29,769 nt of DNA from Sulfuritalea sp. (GCA_016710465.1 JADJVS010000006.1:1-29769); one strand, 5' to 3'; counted from the stretch's first letter, positions 15,576 through 25,262 are shown. Translations and numbers: made by a program. The notes: generated by a model not told the origin, from the sequence alone.

Positions 15576-16225
15576 CGGGTGCCGCCGTTGCCGTTGCCAC
15601 CTCGCTTGAGCTGAGCCTCTCGCTCCGCCGACTCCTTGAGGGCGACCTTGAGCTTTTCAAGGTTCTCCGCCATCACCTTGTTGTCGGCAATCGCCTTCTG
15701 CGCGTCGGCTTGGGCCAGCTCCAGCTCCCGCTTGGTCGCAGCGCCCCGCGAGCGAATGGCCTGGAAAAACTTCGACATGCCCAGATTCCCGAGCACCTTC
15801 GCCGCTTCCATCCTGCCCATCTTGAAGGAGCCCGGAGGAGCCTTGCCGACTCCGTACAGCTCAATCAGATACCACAGGAGTCCACCAATCGCGGGGAAGC
15901 TGGCTTGCAGGTAGTCGTTGTTTTCAGCGACGAAGCCGTCCACGCTGGCCCGCCCCGCGACCCGCATCAGGTAGCTCCATCCTTCGTTGAGCCCTTGTGC
16001 AGCGGCCATGCCTCCCAAATCGGACAGTCCGATCTTGAGCTTGCTTGGCTCCGCAGCCAGCTTGTCCTTCTTGTCCTTTTCCTTCTTGCTGGGCTTGCTG
16101 CTTCGCTCGCCCTGCATATCGACCGCCATATTTCCGGCTATCGTCGCCATCGCCAGCTCCTCTTGAGCCTTGAGGCGATCTCGTGACTCTGCGAGCATGG
16201 CGGCATTTCGACTTCCTTTTCCCAT
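15572..16225 (-). CDS. Lys-rich / coiled-coil unknown protein (217 aa)
   Basis: The ATG at 16225 follows AAAAGGGGGACGACAG. After a helical N-terminus comes a very basic stretch (SKPSKKEKDKKDK, about 43-57). A moderately hydrophobic core follows, with FPAIGGLLWYLIELYGVG near 112-129. The C-terminal 70 residues are a coiled coil (KRELELAQADAQKAIADN, LEKLKVALKESAEREAQL) ending in a Gly/Asn tail. One weak membrane segment is possible. It is the first of the membrane-protein block downstream of the helicase. Confidence 0.65.
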   Translation of the reverse strand: MGKGSRNAAMLAESRDRLKAQEELAMATIAGNMAVDMQGERSSKPSKKEKDKKDKLAAEPSKLKIGLSDLGGMAAAQGLNEGWSYLMRVAGRASVDGFVAENNDYLQASFPAIGGLLWYLIELYGVGKAPPGSFKMGRMEAAKVLGNLGMSKFFQAIRSRGAATKRELELAQADAQKAIADNKVMAENLEKLKVALKESAEREAQLKRGGNGNGGTR

Positions 16226-16293
16226 CTGTCGTCCCCCTTTTCTGTCTACGTCCGTCAGCGTGAACCACGCTGGCTGTCCCGTTCACTTCTTGG

Positions 16294-19200
16294 TCATCGC
16301 AATTCCTGAAACTTCGCTTGGATCTCTTCGACTGACACCAGAAACGGCTGGGAAGCCAGCCACTCAACCAACTTTTCGATTACCGGGAGCGTCAATTCTC
16401 GGGTCACCACCTTCGGCTGAGTGAAGTCGATTCCCAAGGTCAGCAGCCACTCCGCGAATCGTTGCGCCCGTTCGCCCGACGCGATGGCGGAACCTACGCT
16501 TCATACCCGTTGCTACGTGGGTTACGGAGTAGCCCTGAGTCCAGCCGTCCGGCAGCGTTGCAGGCGTCATCACCGCGACGGCTAGACCACGAGAGATCCA
16601 AGTGGCCGAGCTGGGCAGCATTCCCACTGTCGTGTACACGTTGACAGTCATCGACTCCTCTGCCTTCCCAAGGACTCCCTTTGGAAAAGGACGCTCAAAC
16701 CACGACTCCGACAGAGCGTTGAGTTCCGTCCATTTGTTCGGGGTGCCCTTGGCGCGCTCGACAAACTGCCGATGTCCTTGCTCAGTCCACGGCAGAGGCT
16801 GCTGTCCCGCTGTCCCGGCATTTCCAAACAGAGGCCCCATAGCGAGCGGCACTCTCTGGTTGTTCGGGAGTCGTTCTAGGATTTTCGCGCCCCAGGTGTC
16901 CCAGACTTGCTGCCGCCACGTCTCAGGCGCATGCGTCATGGCCAGCGCCGCGAGTCCCTTGTCTGCCAGCCAGGGCAATGCTTCGAGTAGGCGCTGCTCA
17001 ATCCCAAGCCTGTCCACGGTTGTGGGCCAGCGCTGCTGGTCATACTGCTCTGGGCTTGCCTTGCGGAGCGCTCGGTGCAGCGCAACATGCTGTGGCAGAG
17101 GCGACGAGTTCAGGAGGAGCGAATTGATGCGCACCCATTCGATCGACTGCGCCATCCGAATCGACACGTAGTCGGCTCGCGCTACGCCCACCTGAAACTG
17201 GATCGGCTCTGTGGCAGAGACAAACACGGCGCGTTCCCACAGCGGCACCGTGACGATTCCCTCTTCTCCGGCCTGCTCCGCCGTCTCGCCGGACTCATCG
17301 GTGCGATAGCGCAGATCGAGCAGAGTGAGCGCGTATCCGTCGAGCAGGTACTTGAGCAAAGTGGAGTGCCACGGCCACGTCCTTGTGGGAATCTCTTTGA
17401 GCTGGCGGACCAGCTCCCGAGTCGCATACTCCTCCTGATTCAGCTCGACCGGACCCTTGGGCGGATGGCCGCTGGTTTCCGCAATGCGCTTCGTAAGCTG
17501 CCAGGCTCGCCTGCGTGCGACTCGACGGTCCTCTTCCTCCTGCCGCTTCGCGATCTCGGCCTTGAGAGTCGGTAGATCCGCATCCGAGTACAGGAACGAC
17601 ACCAGATCGTCGTTGCTCAGCTCGGAGCCCGCCGCCGGATTGTTGGTTTCGCGGTCGGAGGATTGCAGGATGTCTTTCATCCACGTCAATTTGCCGAGGA
17701 TGATGGTGAGCCGTGCGGCGTCGATGCTCCCAATCGAAATGTAGTAGTAGATGCCGATGACGGCCTGCGTATTGCCTTGCCGTACTGCGCGCCCATTCCG
17801 CTGCTGTAGCGTCGCGGGTTCATACGGCAGATCGAGGTGATGCACCATGCAAGTACGGATGTGCAGATCGATTCCCTCGTACGCGACTGAGTTCGCGATC
17901 ACCACGTCGTACAGAGGCAGCACGGCCTCCATCTCGACATGGCCCTCTGCATCAAGGATCGCTGGGACGCCGTTGAAGCTCTCGGCGATGACTTGCCGCC
18001 GGAGCGGTGTCGGAGCTTCCTCTGCATTGAGGATTGCAATCCGCTCCCGAGCGACTCCCTTTTTGACGAGCACCTCGCGGAGCCAGTAGTGCGCCGCCAC
18101 CGTCTCCACAAACACGAGGTGGCCGCAGCGCTGTTTGTTCACGATCTCGTTGCCACAGCGCTCGAACTTCGGGGAACTAGGGTTCCTGACTTGATTCCAG
18201 TTGCTCCTCGTCCAGCCGTCTTTGAGGGAGGGAGGGGTGAGCAGTTCCGCGTGGATCGATACCTGGACCAGTTTCATCAGCGCACCGAGGGCTGCGTTCC
18301 GCGCCCCCGCTGAGCGGTCCGCGATATTTTCCCGATACAGAGCGATCAAGCGACGGTGAGACTGGCTCTGCTCTTCGTCCATCGGCACCTTGATCGTGTA
18401 CACATCCGTCTTCGGTAGCTTGAGCCCGACTTCCTCTGCCGTGCGAAACTCAGACAGTCGATTGATGGCATCCCGTAGCTCGGGAATGTTCACAAACCCG
18501 ACGACCACCTCCCGAGTTGTCTGGGTCAAGTCCGTGTCGAGTACCCGCTTCCGCTCGATCTTGAGATACCGCGTCACAAAGATGCCGCTGTCCGTGATGC
18601 CGAGCTTGGTCCACGCTTCGCCGTCTACAAGACTGAGGAGCGAGAAGTATTCGATGGGGCTGTTCTTGGCCGGAGTGGCAGACAGCAGGAACACTCCCGA
18701 ACCCCCGTTTTTGCGTCGTACCAAGTAGGCGCGAATGGCAAATTCCAGCGCTCGCTGCGACGGCCTATCAATCGCACCCAGGTACTTCGGAGGCTTCCCG
18801 CCATCGCCCCGCAGGTACGGCCACAGGTTCTTCATGTTCTGGGCTTCATCGAGGAACAGCGCGTCGATTCCCAGGTCTTCCCAAACGACTCCTGGGTCGG
18901 ACTCTAGGGGCTGCGCAAACGCCCACCGCTCGATGCGATTCTTGAGCACGGCCTGTTCCCGTTCGGTATAGGTGCTCAGCGTGCTGAGAAGCGTCCGAAG
19001 TGCCTGCCGGTCGGCTTCCCGTACCCGTTCGCTCTCCAGCGCGATGGCCTCGGCCATACTCTCCAAATCAGCCTGGGACATCCCCTTGTGTTCTGGTTGG
19101 GCAAACAGCCGGTCTAGGGTCGCTCTGCTGGCCTTCCTCGGCTTCTTCTTGCCCTTGCTCTTGTCCTCGGTGGCGTCCGCCTCCGCCTTGCGTGCTTCGA

Positions 19201-20860
19201 CACCAAACAGTCTCAGCATCGGCGGCGAGCTATAGATAAACGACACGCGGGACTCGGACCGAACCACCGCTCGCGCAAAGGTGGTGTAGCTGATGAGCAC
19301 CACATCCGCGCCTCCGGCTTGAAACATCCGCCACTTGGCTGCGCGTTCCTCGGGTGTGTCGGTGCGTGAGGTCAGCGCGCCGCTGCGTCCGATGTAGCGC
19401 TCAGCTCCGATGATGAGCACCCGGTAGTCTGGTAGGGCGACCTGGATCTGCTTGAGCCACTGAAACAGCAGCGAATTGGGCACCACCACTACCGGGCGAC
19501 GGGCTTTGCCTTGCTCTCGGAGCTTCGCAAGCGTGGCGATTCCGGTGTACGTCTTGCCCACGCCCACGTCGAACGCAAGCAGCCCCCCATTGTGGGCAAG
19601 GAGTCGTGCCGCACCGGCCTCCTGATGCGGCCTCAGCGTAACCTGGCTACCCCATCGCGAAGGATAGGTGTAGGGGTCATTGTACGTGGGTTCTACGTAG
19701 CCCCGATAGGTGCGGTTATACGCTTCGACGACCGCGTTGGCCGCACTTGGAGTTTCGTCTAGGTAGGACCGCCAAGAGGCCAGCGCCTTGCCTTCGTAGC
19801 CGAGCCGGGCACGAGCCTGGGCTTCGCTGTCCTCTTCCGGCTTGCCGGTTTGCAAGTCGATTTCTTTGGGCGGCTTGGGAATCTCAAAGACGGAGTAGTC
19901 GATGTTAAGAAAGCCAATCACCGTCGCGAGCGACAGCGCAATGGACTCCCGCTTGATTAGCGCGAGCAGCGAAACGCCCTTGGGAATCAGGTAGTAGTCG
20001 CGTCGCTCCAGCTCTGGACAGGGTCCGCCTGTGAATAGCTCGATCCAGACTCGCAGAATCGTCATCGGAATCCACGGCAGACGTGGATCGGGCTCGATGG
20101 CAGACAGCGTCACAGGCGCGATGGCAGTCAGCAGCCGAGCCGCTTGGCTGGTCGCCACCGGGTCGCCCGCTGCCGCACGGGCTGTAGCGCGGTCGTATCG
20201 AGGCCACAGGCTCCCCGTGTAATACTCGCCAGCGGGCAGCCAGTCGTCGCCGTCTTCCGCCCAGCCTCCCGCCAGCAAGGTCGCTCGAAGTGTCTCCCGG
20301 TCGGAATCGGAATCAACGCCATAGGAGCGGCGGCGGAAGTCGCTGAGATCGCGCAACGTCAGACCGCGCTGGGTCCGGTACAGCCAGTGCGCTTGTTCGA
20401 GCACGTCCTCGCGGGCTCCGCCGAATCGGGGCGTGTAGCTTGGGCGAGTCCGAAGCTGCGGAACGATTTGGCCGTCCTCTGTGTAGGCCGAAAGGAGCGA
20501 TACGATCTGGCTGTGCTGCCGAGAATGACCGAGGAGCGTTCGGTCAGCGCGGGGTGACCCGGAATACAGCGCCCGGAAGTCCGTGAGGGCAGTGAGCAGC
20601 TCCCCATGCTGGAGCTGAGCCCGTTCGATTGCCTTTTCCTCCGCAGAGGACAGGAGCCGCAAATATCCCGAAACCCGCTTGCCAAGGACGATGGCGGACT
20701 GAATGACGGGGGGAAGCAGGTATTCCGCAACGGTCGCAGAGAGCTTGGCTTGCGTGACCGGAGCCACCACGCACACGGAACACAGCGGCCTCTCGATAAA
20801 GTTTGGCAGCTCCGAGAACGTCCCGATCACTTCGTAGCCAAAGCGCGGCTTTTTACTCAT
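16294..20860 (-). CDS. Very large SNF2/superfamily-2 DNA helicase (about 1521 aa), frameshift near the C-terminus
   Basis: The ATG at 20860 overlaps the methyltransferase stop by eight bases (ATGAGTAA). Motifs, numbered from there: LRPHQEAGAARL at 409-420, Walker A DVGVGKT at 431-437, Walker B DEAQ at 671-674, SATPAKN at 727-733, and motif VI QQRNGRAVRQG at 1019-1029, all SNF2-like. An N-terminal 400 residues has EYYTGSLWPRYDRA (212-225), a pattern I associate with phage and plasmid methylase-helicase polyproteins such as DarB of phage P1. The given frame ends at 16364 with an unlikely tail. Removing one base near 16488-16494 gives a natural end (AIASGERAQRFAEWLLTLG ... EEIQAKFQELR) at 16294. 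It probably acts on DNA with the coupled methyltransferase, as an antirestriction or genome-handling pair. Confidence 0.8.
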
Positions 20861-22205
20861 CCTTGGCTCCCTTGTCGCTGCGGAGTTCCTGCCCGAGGAG
20901 GTGCGCTGGGAATAGCTCGAAGTACCGACCCTCGACGATCGCAGAGTCCTCCCCCGCAACCTCTGTCAGCTCGCCCCCTCGCGAGCGGAACAGCAGCAGA
21001 TCGGTGACGATGTTTGCCCCAGGAAACAGACTCGAAGGGAGCCGGAAGGCCGCCATCAGGTGATGGCGGAGCAGCACGCGCTTGCGCAGCGATAGGTACT
21101 CTGCGCTCTGGCCCGTCAGGAATCCGTAGGGAATCAGAAAGACGCCGATTCCCGAAGGAGCGAGTAGATCGAGGCAGCGCCGCAAAAAGTACACGTAGGC
21201 TTTGCGCTCTCGATAGTTCCGATTTGGATCGTCGTTGAAGCTGGCTCCTCGTTCTCCGTAGGGAGGATTCGCGACCACCAGATCGATGTTTCCCATCAGC
21301 GATGATTCCTCTGCGGCCACAAACTTCTCGAAGGAACCTTCCACTACGCGGATGTCGGGGCGCATCGCTCGCAGGATCGCTGCCGAGATCGGTGAATACT
21401 CCACAGCGGTCCAGCTCACCGCCTTGTAGCTCCCGAAGGACAGGGCGTTGACAAATCGACCAATTCCGGCGCTTGGCTCCAGTGCTCGCACGGTGCCCTT
21501 CGTCCGTGCCATCGCCTCCACATACTTGCGCAGCACCCGAGCCAGACTCAGACACAGGAGCGGGGGAGTGTAGTATTCATGGATGAGCGCATCGCTCGAT
21601 GGAGTCCATTTCGGCGGCAGTGCGCCCGCCACGCTCTCAATCGACAGACCTCCCCACCCTGTGTAGCCAGCCAGGATCTCCCGCTCTGCGAAACCGATGG
21701 ATCTGCCACTCGACATCACCTCGATCGCGAGCAAATTGCCTTTGGTGCGTTTTGCTGGGTCCGCCTCTGCCGACAGCGGCACCGACATATACTTGACCAG
21801 CAGCTCGTGGGGGATCTCCACGGTCTGCGCCACAATGGGAGTCGCTACGGGTTGCGGGACAGAGTGCTGCTCTGCCAAGTCCCACAGTCGGGCAGAGACA
21901 CCGCGCAGCATCTTGTCCCGCGCTAGAAACCAAGTCTCAAACTGCCTCTGTGATTCCGGGGACGATGCCCGGCTCAGAATATCGTTGCGGAGATCACGGA
22001 GCGACCACTCCAGCCCATCCTCCCGCCGCAGCGAACGGCGCGAGTACAGAATCCTGGCCGCAAGCTGGCGATACAGTCCGCCCTTGGTTTCGTAGTAGCT
22101 GCGGATGCCAGCCACCTGATCTGGGCGGGCGCGCCGCGTCGAATCCTCGACCAGCTCGCCGACGAGAGCTTTGGCTCCCCGCTTGGTATCCTCGTCAAAC
22201 TGCAC
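20853..22205 (-). CDS. N6-adenine DNA methyltransferase with extra N-terminal module (450 aa)
   Basis: The start is a GTG at 22205 with GAGGA upstream. Residues 1-115 form the module also found in the 334-aa protein at 4268-5272. Then YTGWGGL (181-187) and HEYYTPP (209-215), typical of Eco57I/DarB-like methylases, precede the SAM-binding motif I LEPSAGIG (242-249). The catalytic NPPY follows at 313-316 inside DLVVANPPYGERG. The C-terminal part has the usual YVYFLRRCLDLLAPSGIGVF. The enzyme transfers a methyl group from SAM to adenine N6. No target-recognition domain is obvious, so sequence specificity, if any, may come from the coupled helicase. No partner nuclease is seen, which favours an antirestriction or self-marking role over a restriction system. 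Confidence 0.85.
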   Translation of the reverse strand: MQFDEDTKRGAKALVGELVEDSTRRARPDQVAGIRSYYETKGGLYRQLAARILYSRRSLRREDGLEWSLRDLRNDILSRASSPESQRQFETWFLARDKMLRGVSARLWDLAEQHSVPQPVATPIVAQTVEIPHELLVKYMSVPLSAEADPAKRTKGNLLAIEVMSSGRSIGFAEREILAGYTGWGGLSIESVAGALPPKWTPSSDALIHEYYTPPLLCLSLARVLRKYVEAMARTKGTVRALEPSAGIGRFVNALSFGSYKAVSWTAVEYSPISAAILRAMRPDIRVVEGSFEKFVAAEESSLMGNIDLVVANPPYGERGASFNDDPNRNYRERKAYVYFLRRCLDLLAPSGIGVFLIPYGFLTGQSAEYLSLRKRVLLRHHLMAAFRLPSSLFPGANIVTDLLLFRSRGGELTEVAGEDSAIVEGRYFELFPAHLLGQELRSDKGAKDE

Positions 22206-22207
22206 GA

Positions 22208-22951
22208 TCAGTCGTCCTCGTAGAGCTTCGCGATGGTGTCTTCGACCGCATTCATGGAAGCTGCGGGCGGCGGACTGGGGGCTTGCACAGGGGCCGCAGG
22301 GGCCGGGTTAGCAGCCTTCGCCGGTCGCTTTTGACGAGCAGGCTTGGGCGTCGCAGGCTCCGCCTTCTGCACGGGCTCCTTCTTGGCCTTGGGCTTGCGA
22401 CCCACCGCTGACAATCGCCCGGTGCTCTCTAGCTCCGCCAGCCGCGCAGTCGCGGCTTCGGCCTGCTTCTTCTGCTGATCGAGCTGAGACACCAGCCTTT
22501 GCCGCTGTTCCTCTAGCTTGGCCCGAACCGACTCTGTCGCTCCGCGCATGCGGCGATACAGGATCTCGATCTCGGTGCCAATCGACTTGGCTTTCAGTTC
22601 GGCAATCTCTGCTTGCAGCTTGAGCCGACTGACCGACCCGGCATCCCGAATCTCGTCAGAGCCAAACGTCTGCCCCGGCACAGCCCCAGTCGGAGACAGG
22701 CTCAGTCGGCGCGTTGGCACAACCTTGAGCGCCGCCGGGCTAGGGGCAATGTTCTGCCCGTCGTTACACGAGCACGCCGTCTGCGCGATCTGTGCCAGCG
22801 TCCATCCCTCGCGCCACTTGCGCAAGATGTACGGATAGAGCTGCTTCATGCGCTCGCTCGTGATCTGCGCGTTTGGCCAGATCGTCATCCAGTGACGGAT
22901 CAGCCTGGCCAGGTCATCTGGCGGCGGATACTTCCCCTCTCGTGACTTCAT
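22208..22951 (-). CDS. Helical protein with coiled coil and Lys/Pro/Ala tail (247 aa)
   Basis: AAGGGGGGGAAAGCAG precedes the ATG. The N-terminal 60 residues form a compact helical unit: PPPDDLARLIRHWMTIWPNAQITSERMKQLYPYILRKWREGWTLAQIAQTA in successive pieces, with an HTH-like last helix pair. The middle (about 105-180) is a coiled coil (KLQAEIAELKAKSIGTEIE; LEEQRQRLVSQLDQQKKQAEA). The rest is Lys/Pro/Ala-rich with AKPARQKRPAKAA-like composition, ending in an acidic helix, NAVEDTIAKLYEDD. Two bases separate its stop from the methyltransferase start, so it may be a DNA-binding partner of that enzyme. No named family is recognised. Confidence 0.65.
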   Translation of the reverse strand: MKSREGKYPPPDDLARLIRHWMTIWPNAQITSERMKQLYPYILRKWREGWTLAQIAQTACSCNDGQNIAPSPAALKVVPTRRLSLSPTGAVPGQTFGSDEIRDAGSVSRLKLQAEIAELKAKSIGTEIEILYRRMRGATESVRAKLEEQRQRLVSQLDQQKKQAEAATARLAELESTGRLSAVGRKPKAKKEPVQKAEPATPKPARQKRPAKAANPAPAAPVQAPSPPPAASMNAVEDTIAKLYEDD

Positions 22952-22983
22952 CTGCTTTCCCCCCCTTAAGGTGTGTTCAATCG

Positions 22984-23787
22984 TCAGTCAGTGTGGTCCG
23001 TCGAGCTGTCCGTGTCCTCGGTTGTGGTCAGCGGTCTGGTATCTGGCACCGTCTCCGGCGACTTGGTCACAGGCTGCGACTGCCGAGCCTGGGAAGCAGC
23101 CACTTCGCTGGGAACCACCGGACCCGCCACCGGACTCGGCGTGGCGGAACTCTGTTTCGCCGGACCCTTCGACTCAGGGGCTACGGTGGTCGGTGGGAAC
23201 GAGTAGGCAAACATTGGCTTTGCAGCGACCGCCGGAGACGAGGCCGGAGCCATCACCGCCAGCGCCGACTCGCTTTTCGGTTCTGGGCTCCCGTTGGCCA
23301 TCTCCATCCCAAGCGCGATGTCGTTTTCGACCGCGTGCTCGTGGTCGGCTGCGGACAGTTGACCAAGTGGTTTGGTGTCGATCGGCGCTGGCCCTGGACC
23401 AAACATCGAGAGCTGCTCGGTGCGCGGCGCGGTCGGCGCTGGCGGGCTGGGAGCTGCTGCCGGTTCGAGCGTCGGAGCCGTCAAGTGGAGCAAGCGCACG
23501 ATGCGTTGCGCCTCGTCTTCTCGCCGCTTGGCCTCGAACTGCTCTAGCTCAAGCTCATTGGCCATTGCGTGGCCTTCTAGTTCGGCCACTTGCGCATAGA
23601 GAGCTTCGATCTCTTCATCGTACCGCTCACACATGAACTTGCTCTTATACAGAGCCGCGTAGCTCTCTTTCTCGTAGATCCTCGCCAGTAGTCGATTCAC
23701 TTTGCGCTGACACGTAATGATTACCGTTTTACGTCGTGCCGCCGCATAGCAATCCAGATTGGTCACAGATAAAACATTCATCTTCAT
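22984..23787 (-). CDS. Pro/Ala-rich protein with N-terminal coiled coil (267 aa)
   Basis: The ATG at 23787 overlaps the stop of the J-domain gene; a second ATG six bases on is possible. Residues about 1-115 include a basic segment (AARRKTVIITCQRKVNRLL) and a coiled coil (YDEEIEALYAQVAELEGHA, LELEQFEAKRREDEAQRIV). The remaining 150 residues are low-complexity Pro/Ala/Ser/Thr and look disordered, containing QLSMFGPGPAP, which resembles a short linear motif (a QLSMF beta-clamp-binding pattern, QLxLF-like). If that motif is real it would link the protein to the replication sliding clamp; this is tentative. Confidence 0.6.
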   Translation of the reverse strand: MKMNVLSVTNLDCYAAARRKTVIITCQRKVNRLLARIYEKESYAALYKSKFMCERYDEEIEALYAQVAELEGHAMANELELEQFEAKRREDEAQRIVRLLHLTAPTLEPAAAPSPPAPTAPRTEQLSMFGPGPAPIDTKPLGQLSAADHEHAVENDIALGMEMANGSPEPKSESALAVMAPASSPAVAAKPMFAYSFPPTTVAPESKGPAKQSSATPSPVAGPVVPSEVAASQARQSQPVTKSPETVPDTRPLTTTEDTDSSTDHTD

Positions 23788-24335
23788 CCTCTCTTCCGCT
23801 TGAGTCTCCGGCGAGCGCTATCGAAGCCACTCACGATCAACCCTGACAGCAGCGTCGCGCTCTGCCTCATAAGCTCCCGCCCCAGACGCTCGGCCTCACG
23901 CTCGCTGGCATCGAGTACGGTGTCACCGATACGCACGCCGCTCTCAACAAGTGGTTCCACGACCGACGACTTCCATGCACTGCTATGCGGCTTTGGTTCC
24001 GGCTGCAAATCTTCCACCGGAGTTTTGCACAGAGGGCAGCGCAACCCATTGCCATTCGGTAGCCGCAAACCTTCGCCGCAACCCTCACACCAAACCGCTC
24101 CGCGTTCCGACAGCCATTGCTCACGCGCTGCGTCATATTGCTCACGCTTTGTGGGGTCGCCAAGTACCTCCCACGCTTCGACGGCGGCTTCAAACAAGAC
24201 TCGATATTTCTCGCTGCCGCCATTGGCGTCAGAGTGCGTGCGTTTCACGATTTTGCGTTTTGCACTCTTCAGCGTTTCAGCGTCATCTCTGGGTCGGCAC
24301 ATCAAAGCCAGGTAGTAGTTCTTTTGGGGGTTCAC
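23784..24335 (-). CDS. J-domain protein with zinc ribbon and altered HPD (183 aa)
   Basis: I chose the GTG at 24335 because GGAG lies seven bases upstream, just after the preceding stop. Residues about 6-72 are a J domain: NYYLALMCRPRDDAETLKSAKRKIVKRTH, then YRVLFEAAVEAWEVLGDPTKREQYDAAREQW. The loop that should be HPD is HSD (34-36). Cys83-x2-Cys86 and Cys100-x2-Cys103 form a zinc ribbon (CEGCGEG...CPLCKTP). J domains stimulate the ATPase of Hsp70 (DnaK) through HPD; Pro to Ser may weaken or alter this. Viral and plasmid J proteins can recruit host DnaK for replication or assembly. A C-terminal Arg/Lys cluster could bind DNA. Confidence 0.75.
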   Translation of the reverse strand: MNPQKNYYLALMCRPRDDAETLKSAKRKIVKRTHSDANGGSEKYRVLFEAAVEAWEVLGDPTKREQYDAAREQWLSERGAVWCEGCGEGLRLPNGNGLRCPLCKTPVEDLQPEPKPHSSAWKSSVVEPLVESGVRIGDTVLDASEREAERLGRELMRQSATLLSGLIVSGFDSARRRLKRKRG

Positions 24336-24339
24336 TGAC

Positions 24340-25060
24340 CTACTCCGTCGCGTCTTCCGCCTTCGGTTCACTGGACATAAACGACTGCACGGACTTCATC
24401 CACAATTGGAGCTTCTCGGGATCTTTGAGAAGCACTTCGAGGCGATCATTGCTCGCCACATTGCCCAGTAGCTCGTACAACTTGCCCATTTTTTCATCGA
24501 CAGGAGTGAGCAGATCGGCGGTCGATGGCCGCTTGGATTTGCGACCCTCACCCTTGATCGCATTGACCGTTTCGACGTACATCGCCGCAAAGGCTGGGGC
24601 AGCGGCAGCCACGATCTTGTCCCACTGCGGCGGCGGTGGTGGCGTGCGAAGACTGGCCGCGTGCTGGCGGAAGGTATCCATCAGCTCCACCTGCGTCTCC
24701 AGCAGTTTCGTGCAGGCTTGGTTCAGCAGAGCGAATTGTTCGTTCTTGACTTGCAGCTCATGAGCACTTTGCGTGCCCATCATCGCAGTGAATCCGCGAT
24801 ACAGAGACAATGTATCAGTAAGGGACGCAGCTCGGGCACGCACAGTGCTGGCATCGGCGGCCGTTTGCTCCATTTCGAGCGAAAGCCTTAAATCGTCACT
24901 GTCCGTCTCAATCTGCTTTCGAGTCTCCGTAGCTGGGATATCTCCGGGGAAGACCCAGCTCACCGACTTCCCCGTCATCCACTTTTTCGCTTCACCATCC
25001 TCATAAATCACAACGTACGTACCTGTTTTTAGCACGGGCAAGTCCAAAGGCTTCAGACAT
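24340..25060 (-). CDS. Helical unknown protein (about 239 aa), apparent frameshift near the start
   Basis: The ATG at 25060 overlaps the preceding stop by eight bases (ATGTCTGA) and follows AAGGAAAAAGG. It begins MSEAFGLARAK but then hits a stop. Removing one base from a T5 tract on the plus strand (25026-25030) joins it to TGTYVVIYEDGEAKKWMTGKSVSWVFPG, the start of the long frame. The remainder is helical with coiled-coil character (SLEMEQTAADASTVRARAAS; NEQFALLNQACTKLLETQVELMDTF), a Pro5 stretch, and an acidic C-terminus. No family is recognised. It is the second gene of the operon. Confidence 0.6.
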
Positions 25061-25184
25061 AGTGCCTTTTTCCTTCCGGTGGAAAGTAGACCAATCCGTC
25101 ACTGGTCTGAATGACTAGACGGTACGCAGTTGCGCCATCTGGACATCCCTCTTGGACCTCTCGCTGAAATGCCTCAACCGACAT
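25053..25184 (-). CDS. 43-aa protein, first gene of the long operon
   Basis: An ATG at 25184 preceded by CTGGGGGGAGACCTG (the operon's G-run leader) opens a frame encoding MSVEAFQREVQEGCP, then ATAYRLVIQTSDGLVYFPPEG and KRHYV. The stop overlaps the next start by eight bases, which supports translation. The protein could be a small folded beta unit (YRLVIQTSDGLVYF) or a leader peptide. No family is recognised. Confidence 0.6.
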   Translation of the reverse strand: MSVEAFQREVQEGCPDGATAYRLVIQTSDGLVYFPPEGKRHYV

Positions 25185-25262
25185 CAGGTCTCCCCCCAGG
25201 TTTGATAGGTTGCCTGATCTCTGGGGAGGTGCGCAAGTGAAATTTTGAAAGCCAGGTTAGAT

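Noticed and set aside
20853..22205. Complete restriction-modification system
   Set aside because: Only the methyltransferase is clear; no nuclease motif was found in the helicase or neighbours, so a restriction function is not supported.
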